Origin: Bacteroidaceae bacterium
GTDB taxonomy: Bacteria; Bacteroidota; Bacteroidia; Bacteroidales; Bacteroidaceae
NCBI GenBank assembly: GCA_024398435.1
Contig: JAKSJD010000002.1
Coordinates: forward strand, 242,454-306,453
Length of the DNA stretch: 64,000 bases
Direction of reading: 5' to 3'
Below are positions 9,023-17,980 of the stretch, piece after piece. The position numbers were made by a program, and so were the translations under genes. How positions within the stretch are numbered: the first letter of the stretch is position 1; each line of letters begins with the position of its first letter. The notes under the pieces are model-generated. The model did not search any database. It worked only from the letters and a program-made list of their open reading frames with translations, and was not told the DNA's origin.

Positions 9023-9132
9023 TTCTCGCGTTCCGAATGGTAAAACATCGCGTTTCTTGGCTCAATTTCTATAGGTTCGCACACCTATTTCTCTATAGAA
9101 ATGACCTCTTTTCTTATAAGAAATAGGGTCAT
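9023..9132. repeat. 22-bp-period tandem array A (CGCG/CTATAG family)
   Basis: Five 22-bp units start at 9023, 9045, 9067, 9089 and 9111. The first two centre on CGCG, the third and fourth on CTATAG, the fifth on TTATAA. Unit four contains the inverted repeat ATTTCT-CTAT-AGAAAT and unit five the perfect palindrome TTTCTTATAAGAAA. The array begins 4 nt after the MBL stop codon. Related arrays are at 31887, 52769 and 62404. Confidence 0.75.
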
Positions 9133-9191
9133 TATTAATAATGTTTTCTGTTCGGTGTTGTAAGGCTTGGCCTTGCAAATAATGAATTTTT

Positions 9192-9505
9192 GCAAAAACC
9201 TGTCAGCTGTCAGTTTTTGCCCGTAACTTTCTCTGTGTCTGTTTGTTATATGGCTGACGGATTCCTCCAAACCTGTCAGCATCTGTCAGCCATCCTTCAG
9301 TCGCAATATTGATAAATAATAAGCATTATTCGTATATTTTAAACAAGGAATTTGATGGATTTGTTGATATTAGCCAGAAAATTATTTGAAAAATGACTGA
9401 CAGTTGGCTGAAGGAAACTGACGGCTTTTTTGAAATCCGTCAGCTATATAATCCCCTGATTCTGTATGGGTTACGCCCAAAAACTGACGGCTGACAGGTT
9501 TTTGC
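9192..9505. repeat. Cluster of CTGWCRG heptamers with palindromic element
   Basis: CTGTCAG, CTGACAG, CTGACGG or CCGTCAG occurs at 9200, 9207, 9254, 9273, 9283, 9397, 9418, 9437, 9484 and 9491. At 9192-9220 two copies in tandem are enclosed by GCAAAAAC and GTTTTTGC, an 8-bp inverted repeat. The same element in the other orientation is at 9479-9505 and, slightly changed, at 62294-62323. CTGACGG 9418 and CCGTCAG 9437 form a 7-bp hairpin. Confidence 0.7.
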
Positions 9506-9790
9506 GGAAATAAGTTTTTAGCAGAATGCAGTTAGTGAATATTGTGTAAGATATTTATTTTGTTGTTTGTTAATTTGTACACCATATTATTAAATTTCGA
9601 GTGTGTGTGTCGTGAGCGCATGTACGTGAAGAGTAGAATCTATAGAAATAAGTCGGAAGGTTAGCAACGCTTCTAAAAGTCTCTGCATCACATATTTTGA
9701 TGCTCGAGAATCATTTTGCTCGAAAAAATAGAAAAATGCTGTTAAAAACATATTATTTTTGGTTTTGAACTAAAAAAAAACATGAAAATG

Positions 9791-9822
9791 TTTGCCCATG
9801 TCAAGATTTTTAACGTTATTTG
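9791..9822 (+). promoter_or_regulatory. Candidate promoter of the first large paralogue
   Basis: TTTG at 9791-9794, a 20-bp spacer, then GTTATTTG at 9815-9822, an imperfect -7 box. This would give a leader of about 105 nt that contains the palindrome TACCCC-AAA-GGGGTA (9854-9868). Confidence 0.5.
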
Positions 9823-9932
9823 CACTTAAATATGTAAATGCTTATTGTATATATACCCCAAAGGGGTAAACAACGTAAGAAAAAAAAGAGATTATATAAA
9901 CCTAAGTTTAACTTATTAACAACAAAAAAAGT

Positions 9933-12900
9933 ATGATGAAAAAATTACTTTCTCTCAGCATCGCATTGCTGATGACTGTTGGAGCAATGGCACAGTGGAC
10001 ACTGCCTACTTACAATTTTGTGCCTTTCCAGACAGTTGAAGATTTTGAAGAGTCAGGAACTTTCTTCTACCTCTACAATCCAGCAGCAGAAATGTTCTTT
10101 GGCCCAGGCAACTCTTGGGGTACTCAGGGTAGTATCACTTACAACCCTTCACAGGCTTACTTCACAAAGGCTTTCGAAGAAGGCGAAACTGAAGAAGAGT
10201 GGGCTGAATGGCCTCACTACTTCCTCCATGGTAACATTTGGAGAAACAATGACCCTACTCAGGAATACCTTGGCTGGAAAACTGCATTCTTTGATGGTCA
10301 TGGAGGTTTCTACCTCGATGGTCTGCCAGCAGATATGAACGGCAACTATCAGGGTGGCATGTTCGAAATCTACGAAAATGGTGACGGAACATTCCAGATT
10401 GCTCCATCTCTTTTAAACCCAACATTGAACGACTATGAACTCCGTCTTGGTGTTGACTTGACACAACCAGGTAACACAGGTGTTGCTCTCTTCTATCCAG
10501 ATGAAGAACCATACGAAGGCGCATACGCACTCAACTGGGCTCTCATCACTCCAGAAGAATTCGAGGAAAATCAGGAAGCTCTCCTCACTTATGCTAAGGC
10601 AATGCAGCTCCAGGCACTTCTCGACGAACTTCTCGAAGAGTACACTGAAGAAGAAATTGACTTCACTAACGCTTTTGCAATTCTCGAAAACACAAGCTCT
10701 ACATTGGACGAGCTTGAAGCAGCAATGACCGACCTCAACGAGCAGAAGATCGCTGCCGACCTTATCCGTCAACAGGAACTTAAGGACATCATCTTCGAAG
10801 GTGCAACTGAAGACGACCCTAATGATGTAACTGCAATCCTCGTCAACCCTGACTTCTCTTGCGGCGACGACCACGGATGGACAATGACTATCAACGAATA
10901 TACTGACCGTGGTTACCACGATGCAGAAGTTCGTTCTAACGGTGAAGCTGGTATCGAACTCAACCAGTTCTGCCAGTTCTGGCGCTACAATGATACACTT
11001 GGTATTGGTGAAATCTCTCAGACAATCGAAGACCTCCCAGCTGGTAGATTCTCATTCGAAGTTGATGCTATCGGCGTCAACCAGCGCGATGTAAACTCAA
11101 CTAAAGGTGTTGAACTCTTTGCACTTGGTGGCGAAATCGAAGCTGTTCAGGCAATCAAGACTCGTGATAACATCCCAGAACACTTCATTGTTAATTTCGT
11201 AAGCACAGGTGGCGACGTAACTCTCGGTGTCCGCACAGTTGAAGGAACCAACGCTACTTGGATTGCAGTCGACAACTTCCAACTCTGGTTCTACGGTGAA
11301 TTCGAAGACGACCCTTATAAGGAAATCCTCGACGACTACATCGAACAGCTCGAAGAAAAGTATGCATACATGGATGAAATCTTCGCTAATGCTGAAATCA
11401 AGGAAGCTTACGAAACTGCTCTCGACGAAGCTAAGAATGCAACTGAAGACTTCGACCAGGCAAAGAAGAACCTCGAAGAAAAGGTAGCTGCCCTCGATGC
11501 TTCAATCAAGGATTACGAAACTCTCGCATCTGCTATGGAATATGCCGACAACCGTCGTCTTGAATTCGAAGACACATGGCCAGACCTTTCTGAACTCATC
11601 GCCGACCTCCTCGAGTTTGGTGTTGAAGGTATCTCTGAACAGGGTTGGAGCGAAATGTATGAAGATGGAACTGCCGACAGCGAACTCTGCAACAATGCAC
11701 TTGAAACTGTTGAATCTATTATCTCTGACTATATCTGTGAGAACCTCAAGGCTGGCGACTTTGTAACTCCACTCATCAAGAACCCAGACTTCAAGGATGG
11801 TTTCGACTCTTGGTCAGTCAATGGCAGCCGTCCTGCATTCGGTGGTAAGGAAGGCAACGGACTTAACACTCTCGGCGATGTTGAAGTTCTCGAAAGCGGT
11901 AACGCAGAAGTTTACCACAACGCATTCGATATGTTCCAGACTATCAAGAACATGCCTAAGGGTAGCTTCACTCTCACTTGCCAGGCATTCCAGCGTAACG
12001 AAGGTCGTGATTGGGCTTCTGACTACTTCGTAGGTCCTGAAGAAGGTATCACAGCAGTTCTCTATGCTAACGAGTTCGAAGCTAAGGTTTGCAACTTTGC
12101 AGCAGGTGCACAGGAAGAAGAAGTATTCCACAGCTCTAACGAAAGCTGGGAATCAGATATCTACAATGAAGTAGTTGGTGGTTATCTCCCTAACTCAATG
12201 ACAGGTGCTAACTTCTTCTTCAACATCTCTCCTGAAACTTATCAGGTAAAGGTTAACTTCACACTCGCTGAAGCAGGTAAGGACATCACAATCGGTCTTA
12301 AGAACGCTGATACTAACAGTTGGGTAATCTTCGATAACTTCAACATCGTTTACAACGGAAGCGACTATTCAGGCGCAATCAACGACCTCATCGCAAGCAT
12401 CAATTCGGTACTCGAAAACGAATCATCTATCTTTGGTAATGATGCTAAGGAAAAGGCTGACGAAGCAATCAACAACCTCCTCAAGGCTTCTGCAAGTGGC
12501 GACGAAGATGAATGTATAGCTGCTATCAAGGCTGGTAACGAAGTTCTCGCTTATGTGAAGGAATCAGCTCAGCTCTACAATGCACTTATGGCTGCATTCG
12601 ATGAACTCTCAATTGCATGTGGCGACTACGAAATGACAGCAAGTGAGGAACTCCTCAGCCAGGCAGACGAATTGCTCGACAAGGTTATTGATGCAATGGA
12701 TCAGACTAACCTCACAAACGAAGAAGTTCAGTCACTCATCAACCAGGTAAATAAGATGGCTTCTGCTCTCAGTCTCCCTGACTTCTCAGGTGCAAGCGAA
12801 GAAACTCCAGTTGACTTCACTGAACTCATCGAAAACCCTGACTTCACAGATGCTAACCTCGGTGGATGGCTCGGTACTGAATGGGGTCGTGGCGGTAATG

Positions 12901-13511
12901 TAGCCGATGGTGCTGAACAATACAGCAAGAACTTCGATACTTACCTCGAATTCAAGGGTCTCCCTGAAGGTGTTTACGGAATCTTTGTACAAGGTTTCTA
13001 TCGTAGAGGTAACTCAAACGATGACTACAACATTTGGACTACAAACAAGGATTCTCTCGCTTATGCAGTGCTCTATGCGCAGGTGGCAGACGGTGAATTC
13101 AGTGTGCCTATCGTTCAGCCTTCTTCTGCAGCTCTTCCAGTTGAAGAATCTCTTGGAGAAAGTGCAACTGTAGGTGGTAGCTATGCTATCCCAAGCACAA
13201 TGGTAGGAAGTGACGCTTGGTTCCAGGCTGGCTACTACATGAATTCTCTCTTCGTAACAGTAGGTGAAGACGGTAACCTCCGCTTCGGTGCTAAGAAGGG
13301 CCAGACAATCAATACTGACTGGGCTATCTTCGACAACTGGGCACTCTACTACTACGGAAACGAAACAACTCCTGAAGCTGTTGGTATCGAAGACGTGAAG
13401 ACTGCTCAATCTGTAGCTAAGAAGGGTATCTACACTCTCGCAGGCCAGAAGGTCAGCAACGCTTCTAAGGGCCTCTACATCATGGACGGCAAGAAGGTTC
13501 TTGTTAAGTAA
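9933..13511 (+). CDS. Large exported multidomain protein, paralogue 1
   Basis: 1192 residues, function unrecognised. After a signal peptide (MMKKLLSLSIALLMTVGAMAQ) come a beta-rich N-terminal domain to about 205, then three modules that each open with an NPDF-like segment and close with a DN[FW]..[WY]YG-like strand: about 298-456 (DNFQLWFYG), 611-809 (FDNFNIVYNG) and 962-1143 (FDNWALYYYG). They resemble galactose-binding jelly-roll folds. Acidic helical stretches of FIVAR-like character separate them. The tail (IYTLAGQKVSNASKGLYI..GKKVLVK) resembles a type IX sorting domain. Codon choice is strongly biased, suggesting high expression. The start was chosen by matching the leader of the paralogue at 13876, which has the same GTTTAACTTATTAA stretch before its ATG. 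A surface binding or scaffold role is inference. Confidence 0.85.
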   Translation: MMKKLLSLSIALLMTVGAMAQWTLPTYNFVPFQTVEDFEESGTFFYLYNPAAEMFFGPGNSWGTQGSITYNPSQAYFTKAFEEGETEEEWAEWPHYFLHGNIWRNNDPTQEYLGWKTAFFDGHGGFYLDGLPADMNGNYQGGMFEIYENGDGTFQIAPSLLNPTLNDYELRLGVDLTQPGNTGVALFYPDEEPYEGAYALNWALITPEEFEENQEALLTYAKAMQLQALLDELLEEYTEEEIDFTNAFAILENTSSTLDELEAAMTDLNEQKIAADLIRQQELKDIIFEGATEDDPNDVTAILVNPDFSCGDDHGWTMTINEYTDRGYHDAEVRSNGEAGIELNQFCQFWRYNDTLGIGEISQTIEDLPAGRFSFEVDAIGVNQRDVNSTKGVELFALGGEIEAVQAIKTRDNIPEHFIVNFVSTGGDVTLGVRTVEGTNATWIAVDNFQLWFYGEFEDDPYKEILDDYIEQLEEKYAYMDEIFANAEIKEAYETALDEAKNATEDFDQAKKNLEEKVAALDASIKDYETLASAMEYADNRRLEFEDTWPDLSELIADLLEFGVEGISEQGWSEMYEDGTADSELCNNALETVESIISDYICENLKAGDFVTPLIKNPDFKDGFDSWSVNGSRPAFGGKEGNGLNTLGDVEVLESGNAEVYHNAFDMFQTIKNMPKGSFTLTCQAFQRNEGRDWASDYFVGPEEGITAVLYANEFEAKVCNFAAGAQEEEVFHSSNESWESDIYNEVVGGYLPNSMTGANFFFNISPETYQVKVNFTLAEAGKDITIGLKNADTNSWVIFDNFNIVYNGSDYSGAINDLIASINSVLENESSIFGNDAKEKADEAINNLLKASASGDEDECIAAIKAGNEVLAYVKESAQLYNALMAAFDELSIACGDYEMTASEELLSQADELLDKVIDAMDQTNLTNEEVQSLINQVNKMASALSLPDFSGASEETPVDFTELIENPDFTDANLGGWLGTEWGRGGNVADGAEQYSKNFDTYLEFKGLPEGVYGIFVQGFYRRGNSNDDYNIWTTNKDSLAYAVLYAQVADGEFSVPIVQPSSAALPVEESLGESATVGGSYAIPSTMVGSDAWFQAGYYMNSLFVTVGEDGNLRFGAKKGQTINTDWAIFDNWALYYYGNETTPEAVGIEDVKTAQSVAKKGIYTLAGQKVSNASKGLYIMDGKKVLVK

Positions 13512-13553
13512 TAGGCCTCAATAAGTCCTTCATTTGAAGGGACAAAATATCTG

Positions 13554-13587
13554 GATGCTCGGGCAGAAATGCTCGGGCATCTTTTTT
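13554..13587 (+). terminator. Terminator of paralogue 1
   Basis: Twelve-base stem 13554-13565 with 13570-13581 closed by a GAAA tetraloop, followed by six T. It is the end of a 72-nt 3' segment (13514-13585) that is 70/72 identical to that after paralogue 2. Confidence 0.88.
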
Positions 13588-13638
13588 ATCTAGAAACCCT
13601 AGTCCCCCTAGTCTTCCTAGAATCCCTAGAACTTCCAG
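13585..13638. repeat. 9-bp tandem repeat NNNCCCTAG
   Basis: Six consecutive 9-bp units ending in CTAG or a variant (units start 13585, 13594, 13603, 13612, 13621, 13630). They directly follow the terminator of paralogue 1. There is no equivalent after paralogue 2. The remaining gap up to 13875 is AT-rich and contains the promoter listed next. Confidence 0.65.
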
Positions 13639-13676
13639 CTTATTTTTAATGCTTTAATAAAAAAAACGTTGAAATA

Positions 13677-13708
13677 TTTGGTAGATTCAAAAAAAAACGT
13701 TTCCTTTG
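13677..13708 (+). promoter_or_regulatory. Candidate promoter of the second large paralogue
   Basis: TTTG 13677-13680, 20-bp spacer, TTCCTTTG 13701-13708 (one base off the TAnnTTTG box). The implied leader is about 160 nt and AT-rich. Confidence 0.5.
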
Positions 13709-13875
13709 TAAGCAGAATATCATTTTCGCTAATCATTGAAATATTACTCTATATTATAATAAATAGTATATAATTGATATAAGTGCTGTTGAATTCAAAT
13801 TTAGAATATTAATACCAAAGATATAAATCAAAAATAGAAATAAAACATTTGTTTAACTTATTAAATTATCAAAGT

Positions 13876-16800
13876 ATGTTGAAAAGATTACTTACAACAA
13901 GTGTGATGATACTCATGTGTGTAGTGTCATTCGCACAGAATTGGGATCGTCCTTTAGCAAAGGACCTCAAGTTTGCAAGTGAGTTGAAGTCAACTCTTCA
14001 GAAAGGTACTTATTGGGATGGCGATACTACCATCTACTACCTTTACAATGTTGAGGCTGATGCATTCCTCACTAACAACACTTGCCCTAACCACGACCAG
14101 TGGTCTACTCATGCTGCACTGAAGAAGGAAGTGGGCAATCCTGTATTCATGGCTCAGTATCGTCTTGACCCTTATTTCACTTACGACACAACTTATGTTG
14201 ATGAGTCGAAGACTGAAATCCTCAAGATTGATACAATCCTCAATGTTATTCCTTGGGACAATGTAACTTACAAGATTCTCGACCTCTTCAATGGTTCTTG
14301 GAAGGGTGTGTTCCCAAATACATGTTATACGATGTTCGTTGACCGTGGAAGCCAGCCAAACTACATGTGGAATGTGAAGGACATGGGCAATGGTATTTTC
14401 CGTATCAGTGTATCTGATGTCAACCCTGACTACAACTCAACTCTTGCTGACAGTCTCTTCGGAAATCCAGAAACTTATCTTGGTTTCAACTTCAAGGATG
14501 AAGACTATTATGAAGGAGAGGATGTTCCTGTAATGCCTCTTACTCCAATGATCAGTGTAACAGGTTATGTATGGAATTCGGCTTATGTAGGCGAAGAACT
14601 TCTCGAATGCGAACCTGCTATCGATTGGAAGTTCATTCCACAGGCAGAATTCCTTACTTGGCAGTCACAGGTCAAGGCTTGGGATTACATCAACAGTGGT
14701 GCTTTGGAGGACTATATGGACGAAATGAAGAGCCAGTATGGCAATAGAGTCAACTTGTCAGCAGCTGAGGCAATCCTCAACTCTACATCTCCTGTACTCT
14801 ATGAAGATATCGAAAAGATGCAGTTGGATGTTCAGCTTTCTTTGCTTGATGGTGCATCAGACGAAAACCCTGTAGATGCAACTGTCCTTATGCAGAATGC
14901 CAACTTCGATGCTTTGAACGTTAATGGATGGACTCTCAACTATACTAAGGGTACGAATGTAACTAACCTTGGTATCGACCCTAATGGAACTGTTTATACA
15001 AATGGTGATATCAGAGTTGAACACTTCATCGAAGCTTGGTCAAATGTTGCCTACAATCCTGATGTAACTACCCGTGCCCTTGGTGATGGTTCTGTTTATC
15101 AGACAATCGCAGGACTTCCAGCAGGTAAGTACACATTCACTTGTGATGCTATCTCTGTTTGTCAGGATAATAAGTCGCTTCAGGTAACAGGTGCTTACCT
15201 CTATGCAAAGAGTGGTGACAACTTGTTCCAGACTCCAATCTGCACAGGTGATGGTATTCCAGAGCATTTCGAAGTGATGTTCATCAAAGCTGATGAAGGC
15301 GGTACATTCGAATTTGGTTTCCGTACAGAGAAGACAACAGCCAACTGGATGGCTTGTGATAACTTCGAACTTACATACTATGGACCAGTGAAGGACGACC
15401 CTTATAAGATTGTCCTTGATGGTATCATTGCTTCTATCGAAAGTGAAATCCCTGATTTGGATAATGTTTATGCAAGTGTTGAGGCTAAGGAAACATTTGC
15501 AGCCGCAATGGAAGCTGCTGCCGCTGCTACTGACGACTTCAAGAACCAGTGTGATATCCTCAATGCTGCTTATGATGCATTCAAGGCAAACATCAAGGAA
15601 TATCAGGCATTCAAGGCTGCTATCGATGCTGCCGAAGAGCGTCGTCTTGAGTTTGATGAAGTTTGGCCAGACCTTTCAAACGAACTTGCTGACCTCCTCA
15701 TGGAATGGGAAGACTTGTATGCAGAAGGAACTGCTGATGATGAGACTTGCCAGAATGCAGCTAATGTTGTTCAGGAAACAATCATGAACTACATCACTGA
15801 AAACATGCAGCCAGGCGACAATATCACTCCGCTCATCAACAATGGTGACTTCAAGACTGACTTCAGTGGTTGGAAGACTACAGGTGCTGTTCCAGCATGG
15901 GGCGGTATCAGTCCTAACAACCTTAATCCAGATGAAATGACATCTGGCAATGCTGAGGTATTCCAGGCTGTATTCAACATGTATCAGGTTATCCGCAACA
16001 TGCCTAAGGGTAGTTTCACTCTTACTTGTCAGGCATTCGAACGTAATGATCAAGGTTATGCAGCACAGTTTGCTCAGGGTCCAGAAGTTGGTATCAACGG
16101 TGTGCTCTATGCTAATTCAACTGAAAAGAAGATTAACAATATCCTCGCATATGCTCAGCCAGAACAGATATTCAACGATGGTCAATGGTGGTCTGACGTT
16201 TCTACTGACTACGGTTATATTCCTAACGGTATGCCAGGTGCAAACTACTACTTCAACATCTCTCCTGAAACTTATCAGGTAAAACTTACCTTCACTCTTC
16301 CAGAGGCTGGTGATAGCATCACAATCGGTTTGAAGACTGCTTCTACAAGTAGTTGGATTATCTTCGACAACTTCGAACTCTTCTACAATGGTAATGGTGT
16401 TGAGGCTTACGAAGAACCAATCAACGACCTCCTCGCAGAACTTGAAAAGGTATTCGATGAAGCTATTTATTATGGTACGGACGCAGCTGACCTTGTTGAC
16501 GCAGCAACTAAGGATCTCATTGCAGCTCTCAATGGAACAGACGGTGATGCATGTATTGCAGCTCTTGATAAGGGTAATGCAGCACTTGCTTATGCTAAGG
16601 CTTCAGTTGAGGCATACAACAAGCTCAATACTGCTTATGACGACCTTATCTTTGCATTTGAGGATGGTGCTGAAGAAGCATCTCCTGTAGCTGTAGAAAA
16701 GGCTGAAGCTAAGCTCGCTGAAATCGAAGATGCATTCGACAACCTCGGTCTTACAGTTGAGGAAGTTGACGCTTTGACAGCATCTGTTGCTGATGTAATT

Positions 16801-17574
16801 ACAGGTCTCAGAATTCCTGATTACACAGGTGCTTCAGAAGATAATCCTATCGACTTCACTGGAATTCTCGTAAATCCTAACTTCACAGAAAGTGATGGTA
16901 AGGGTTGGACTTGGGAACATGCTGCCGACTTCACTCCTGCATTCTACAACAGTGCTGATGCAGAAGGTGCTCCTGCTGCTGAATACTATTCTAACTGGTC
17001 GGGTACTGCATCAGTATTCACTTGGGATACATATCAGACACTTTCCGGTCTTCCAAATGGTGTTTACACAGTTACAATGAACGCATTCTATCGTCCAGGT
17101 GACAATGGTCAGTATGATGGTACAGAGGTCATTCCAGTAGAATTCTATGCTAACCAAGTTAATGTGCCAGTTCGCCACATTGCTTCTGACTTGGCAGAAA
17201 CTGATGATGTAGCTATAACTCTTGCAGACGGAACAACAGGTATGGTTCCTAATGGCTTGACTACTGCAGGAAATGCATTCCAGGCAGGTCGCTACTTCAC
17301 TAGCCTCGCAGTGAAAGTAGATGACGGAAAGCTTCGCATTGGTGTTCGCAAGACTGAGGAGACAAATGTCCTCCGTGCTTGGATGGCAATTAGCGGCTTC
17401 ACTCTCACTTATTATGGTGAAGATGCTGATATGGCAGTTGTAGGTATCGATGAGGTTAAGAGTACAGAAACCACAGTTAAGAAGGGTATCTTCACAATCT
17501 CTGGCCAGAAGGTGAACAAGATTACTAAGGGTGGTCTCTACATCGTTGACGGCAAGAAGGTTTTTGTAAAATAA
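13876..17574 (+). CDS. Large exported multidomain protein, paralogue 2
   Basis: 1232 residues, same architecture as the gene at 9933: signal peptide (MLKRLLTTSVMILMCVVSFAQ), long beta-rich N-terminal part, three NxNF..DNF.L.YYG-type modules (about 336-502, 649-838, 992-1181), acidic helical linkers and a sorting-like tail (IFTISGQKV..KGGLYIVDGKKVFVK). The closest match is module 2 (MPKGSFTLTCQAF.RN and ISPETYQVK in both). The frame is open nine codons further upstream, but the ATG at 13876 gives the clean signal peptide and sits in the same leader context as paralogue 1. Module 3 has ISGFTLTYYG where the others have DN. No enzyme motif is seen; I do not assign a function. Tandem duplication of a whole transcription unit is the simplest origin. 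Confidence 0.85.
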   Translation: MLKRLLTTSVMILMCVVSFAQNWDRPLAKDLKFASELKSTLQKGTYWDGDTTIYYLYNVEADAFLTNNTCPNHDQWSTHAALKKEVGNPVFMAQYRLDPYFTYDTTYVDESKTEILKIDTILNVIPWDNVTYKILDLFNGSWKGVFPNTCYTMFVDRGSQPNYMWNVKDMGNGIFRISVSDVNPDYNSTLADSLFGNPETYLGFNFKDEDYYEGEDVPVMPLTPMISVTGYVWNSAYVGEELLECEPAIDWKFIPQAEFLTWQSQVKAWDYINSGALEDYMDEMKSQYGNRVNLSAAEAILNSTSPVLYEDIEKMQLDVQLSLLDGASDENPVDATVLMQNANFDALNVNGWTLNYTKGTNVTNLGIDPNGTVYTNGDIRVEHFIEAWSNVAYNPDVTTRALGDGSVYQTIAGLPAGKYTFTCDAISVCQDNKSLQVTGAYLYAKSGDNLFQTPICTGDGIPEHFEVMFIKADEGGTFEFGFRTEKTTANWMACDNFELTYYGPVKDDPYKIVLDGIIASIESEIPDLDNVYASVEAKETFAAAMEAAAAATDDFKNQCDILNAAYDAFKANIKEYQAFKAAIDAAEERRLEFDEVWPDLSNELADLLMEWEDLYAEGTADDETCQNAANVVQETIMNYITENMQPGDNITPLINNGDFKTDFSGWKTTGAVPAWGGISPNNLNPDEMTSGNAEVFQAVFNMYQVIRNMPKGSFTLTCQAFERNDQGYAAQFAQGPEVGINGVLYANSTEKKINNILAYAQPEQIFNDGQWWSDVSTDYGYIPNGMPGANYYFNISPETYQVKLTFTLPEAGDSITIGLKTASTSSWIIFDNFELFYNGNGVEAYEEPINDLLAELEKVFDEAIYYGTDAADLVDAATKDLIAALNGTDGDACIAALDKGNAALAYAKASVEAYNKLNTAYDDLIFAFEDGAEEASPVAVEKAEAKLAEIEDAFDNLGLTVEEVDALTASVADVITGLRIPDYTGASEDNPIDFTGILVNPNFTESDGKGWTWEHAADFTPAFYNSADAEGAPAAEYYSNWSGTASVFTWDTYQTLSGLPNGVYTVTMNAFYRPGDNGQYDGTEVIPVEFYANQVNVPVRHIASDLAETDDVAITLADGTTGMVPNGLTTAGNAFQAGRYFTSLAVKVDDGKLRIGVRKTEETNVLRAWMAISGFTLTYYGEDADMAVVGIDEVKSTETTVKKGIFTISGQKVNKITKGGLYIVDGKKVFVK

Positions 17575-17614
17575 GGCCTCAATAAGTCCTTCATTCGAAG
17601 GGACAAAATATTTG

Positions 17615-17646
17615 GATGCTCGGGCAGAAATGCTCGGGCATCTTTT
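17615..17646 (+). terminator. Terminator of paralogue 2
   Basis: Same hairpin as at 13554: stem 17615-17626 with 17631-17642, GAAA loop, then TTTTG. It ends the conserved 3' segment 17575-17646. Confidence 0.87.
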
Positions 17647-17703
17647 GTTTTCTATTGAATAAAAAGTTGAAACACCTTGCTTCATTTTCCTGTTTCTATT
17701 GAA

Positions 17704-17813
17704 TAATAAATCGTACTCAATGTTTGGTACGATTGTACTCAGCGTTTGGTACGATTGTACTTCGGGTTTGGTACGATTGTACTCAGGGTTTGGTACGATT
17801 TTTGTTGCAGGCT
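17704..17813. repeat. 22-bp-period tandem array B
   Basis: Units start at 17704, 17726, 17748, 17770 and 17792. The three central units are nearly identical (GGTACGATTGTACTCAG plus GGTTT-type end); the outer two are partial. GTAC-GATT-GTAC inside each unit is an inverted repeat. A 22-bp period cannot encode a repeat peptide in one frame. The sequence is unrelated to array A but the period is the same. Confidence 0.85.
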
Positions 17814-17936
17814 GTTTGATGTTTTGGAGCAAGGAGTTGAGGGTTTGTTATGATGGAGTTTGTGGTTTTGAGAGATTGAATGGATTTTGACCGAAATGGG
17901 GGTGATTGTTAAATATTTTTAAGAATATGCAAATAA

Positions 17937-17964
17937 TTCGTATTTCGTATTTCGTATTTCGCAA
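17937..17964. repeat. Heptamer repeat TTCGTAT x4 upstream of the tonB-like gene
   Basis: Three perfect TTCGTAT copies and a fourth TTCGCAA, ending 8 bp before the -7 box at 17973. The position where a -33 element would fall (about 17949-17953) is inside the repeat, so a change in copy number could alter promoter spacing. Confidence 0.7.
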
Positions 17965-17972
17965 TTAATCAC

Positions 17973-17980
17973 TATCTTTG
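17973..17980 (+). promoter_or_regulatory. -7 box for the TonB-domain gene and ruvB
   Basis: TATCTTTG, perfect TAnnTTTG match, about 36 nt before the chosen start codon. No TTTG at the -33 distance; the heptamer repeat occupies that place. Confidence 0.7.

Larger units (their letters stand above)
9019..9932. other. 914-nt gap rich in repeats
   Basis: No credible gene. In order it holds a 22-bp-period array (9023-9132), ten copies of CTGWCRG between 9200 and 9497 including a palindromic element at 9192-9220, a TTTAAAC-type AT-rich stretch, a GTGTGTGTCGTGAGCGC tract near 9601, a GCATCA/TGATGC hairpin at 9685-9703, a promoter near 9791-9822 and a TACCCC-AAA-GGGGTA palindrome at 9854-9868 in the leader of the next gene. 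Confidence 0.75.

Noticed and set aside
17011-17832. Long leftward open frame opposite the end of paralogue 2
   Set aside because: It is the reverse strand of a strongly codon-biased gene continued through a 22-bp array; no signal, no promoter.
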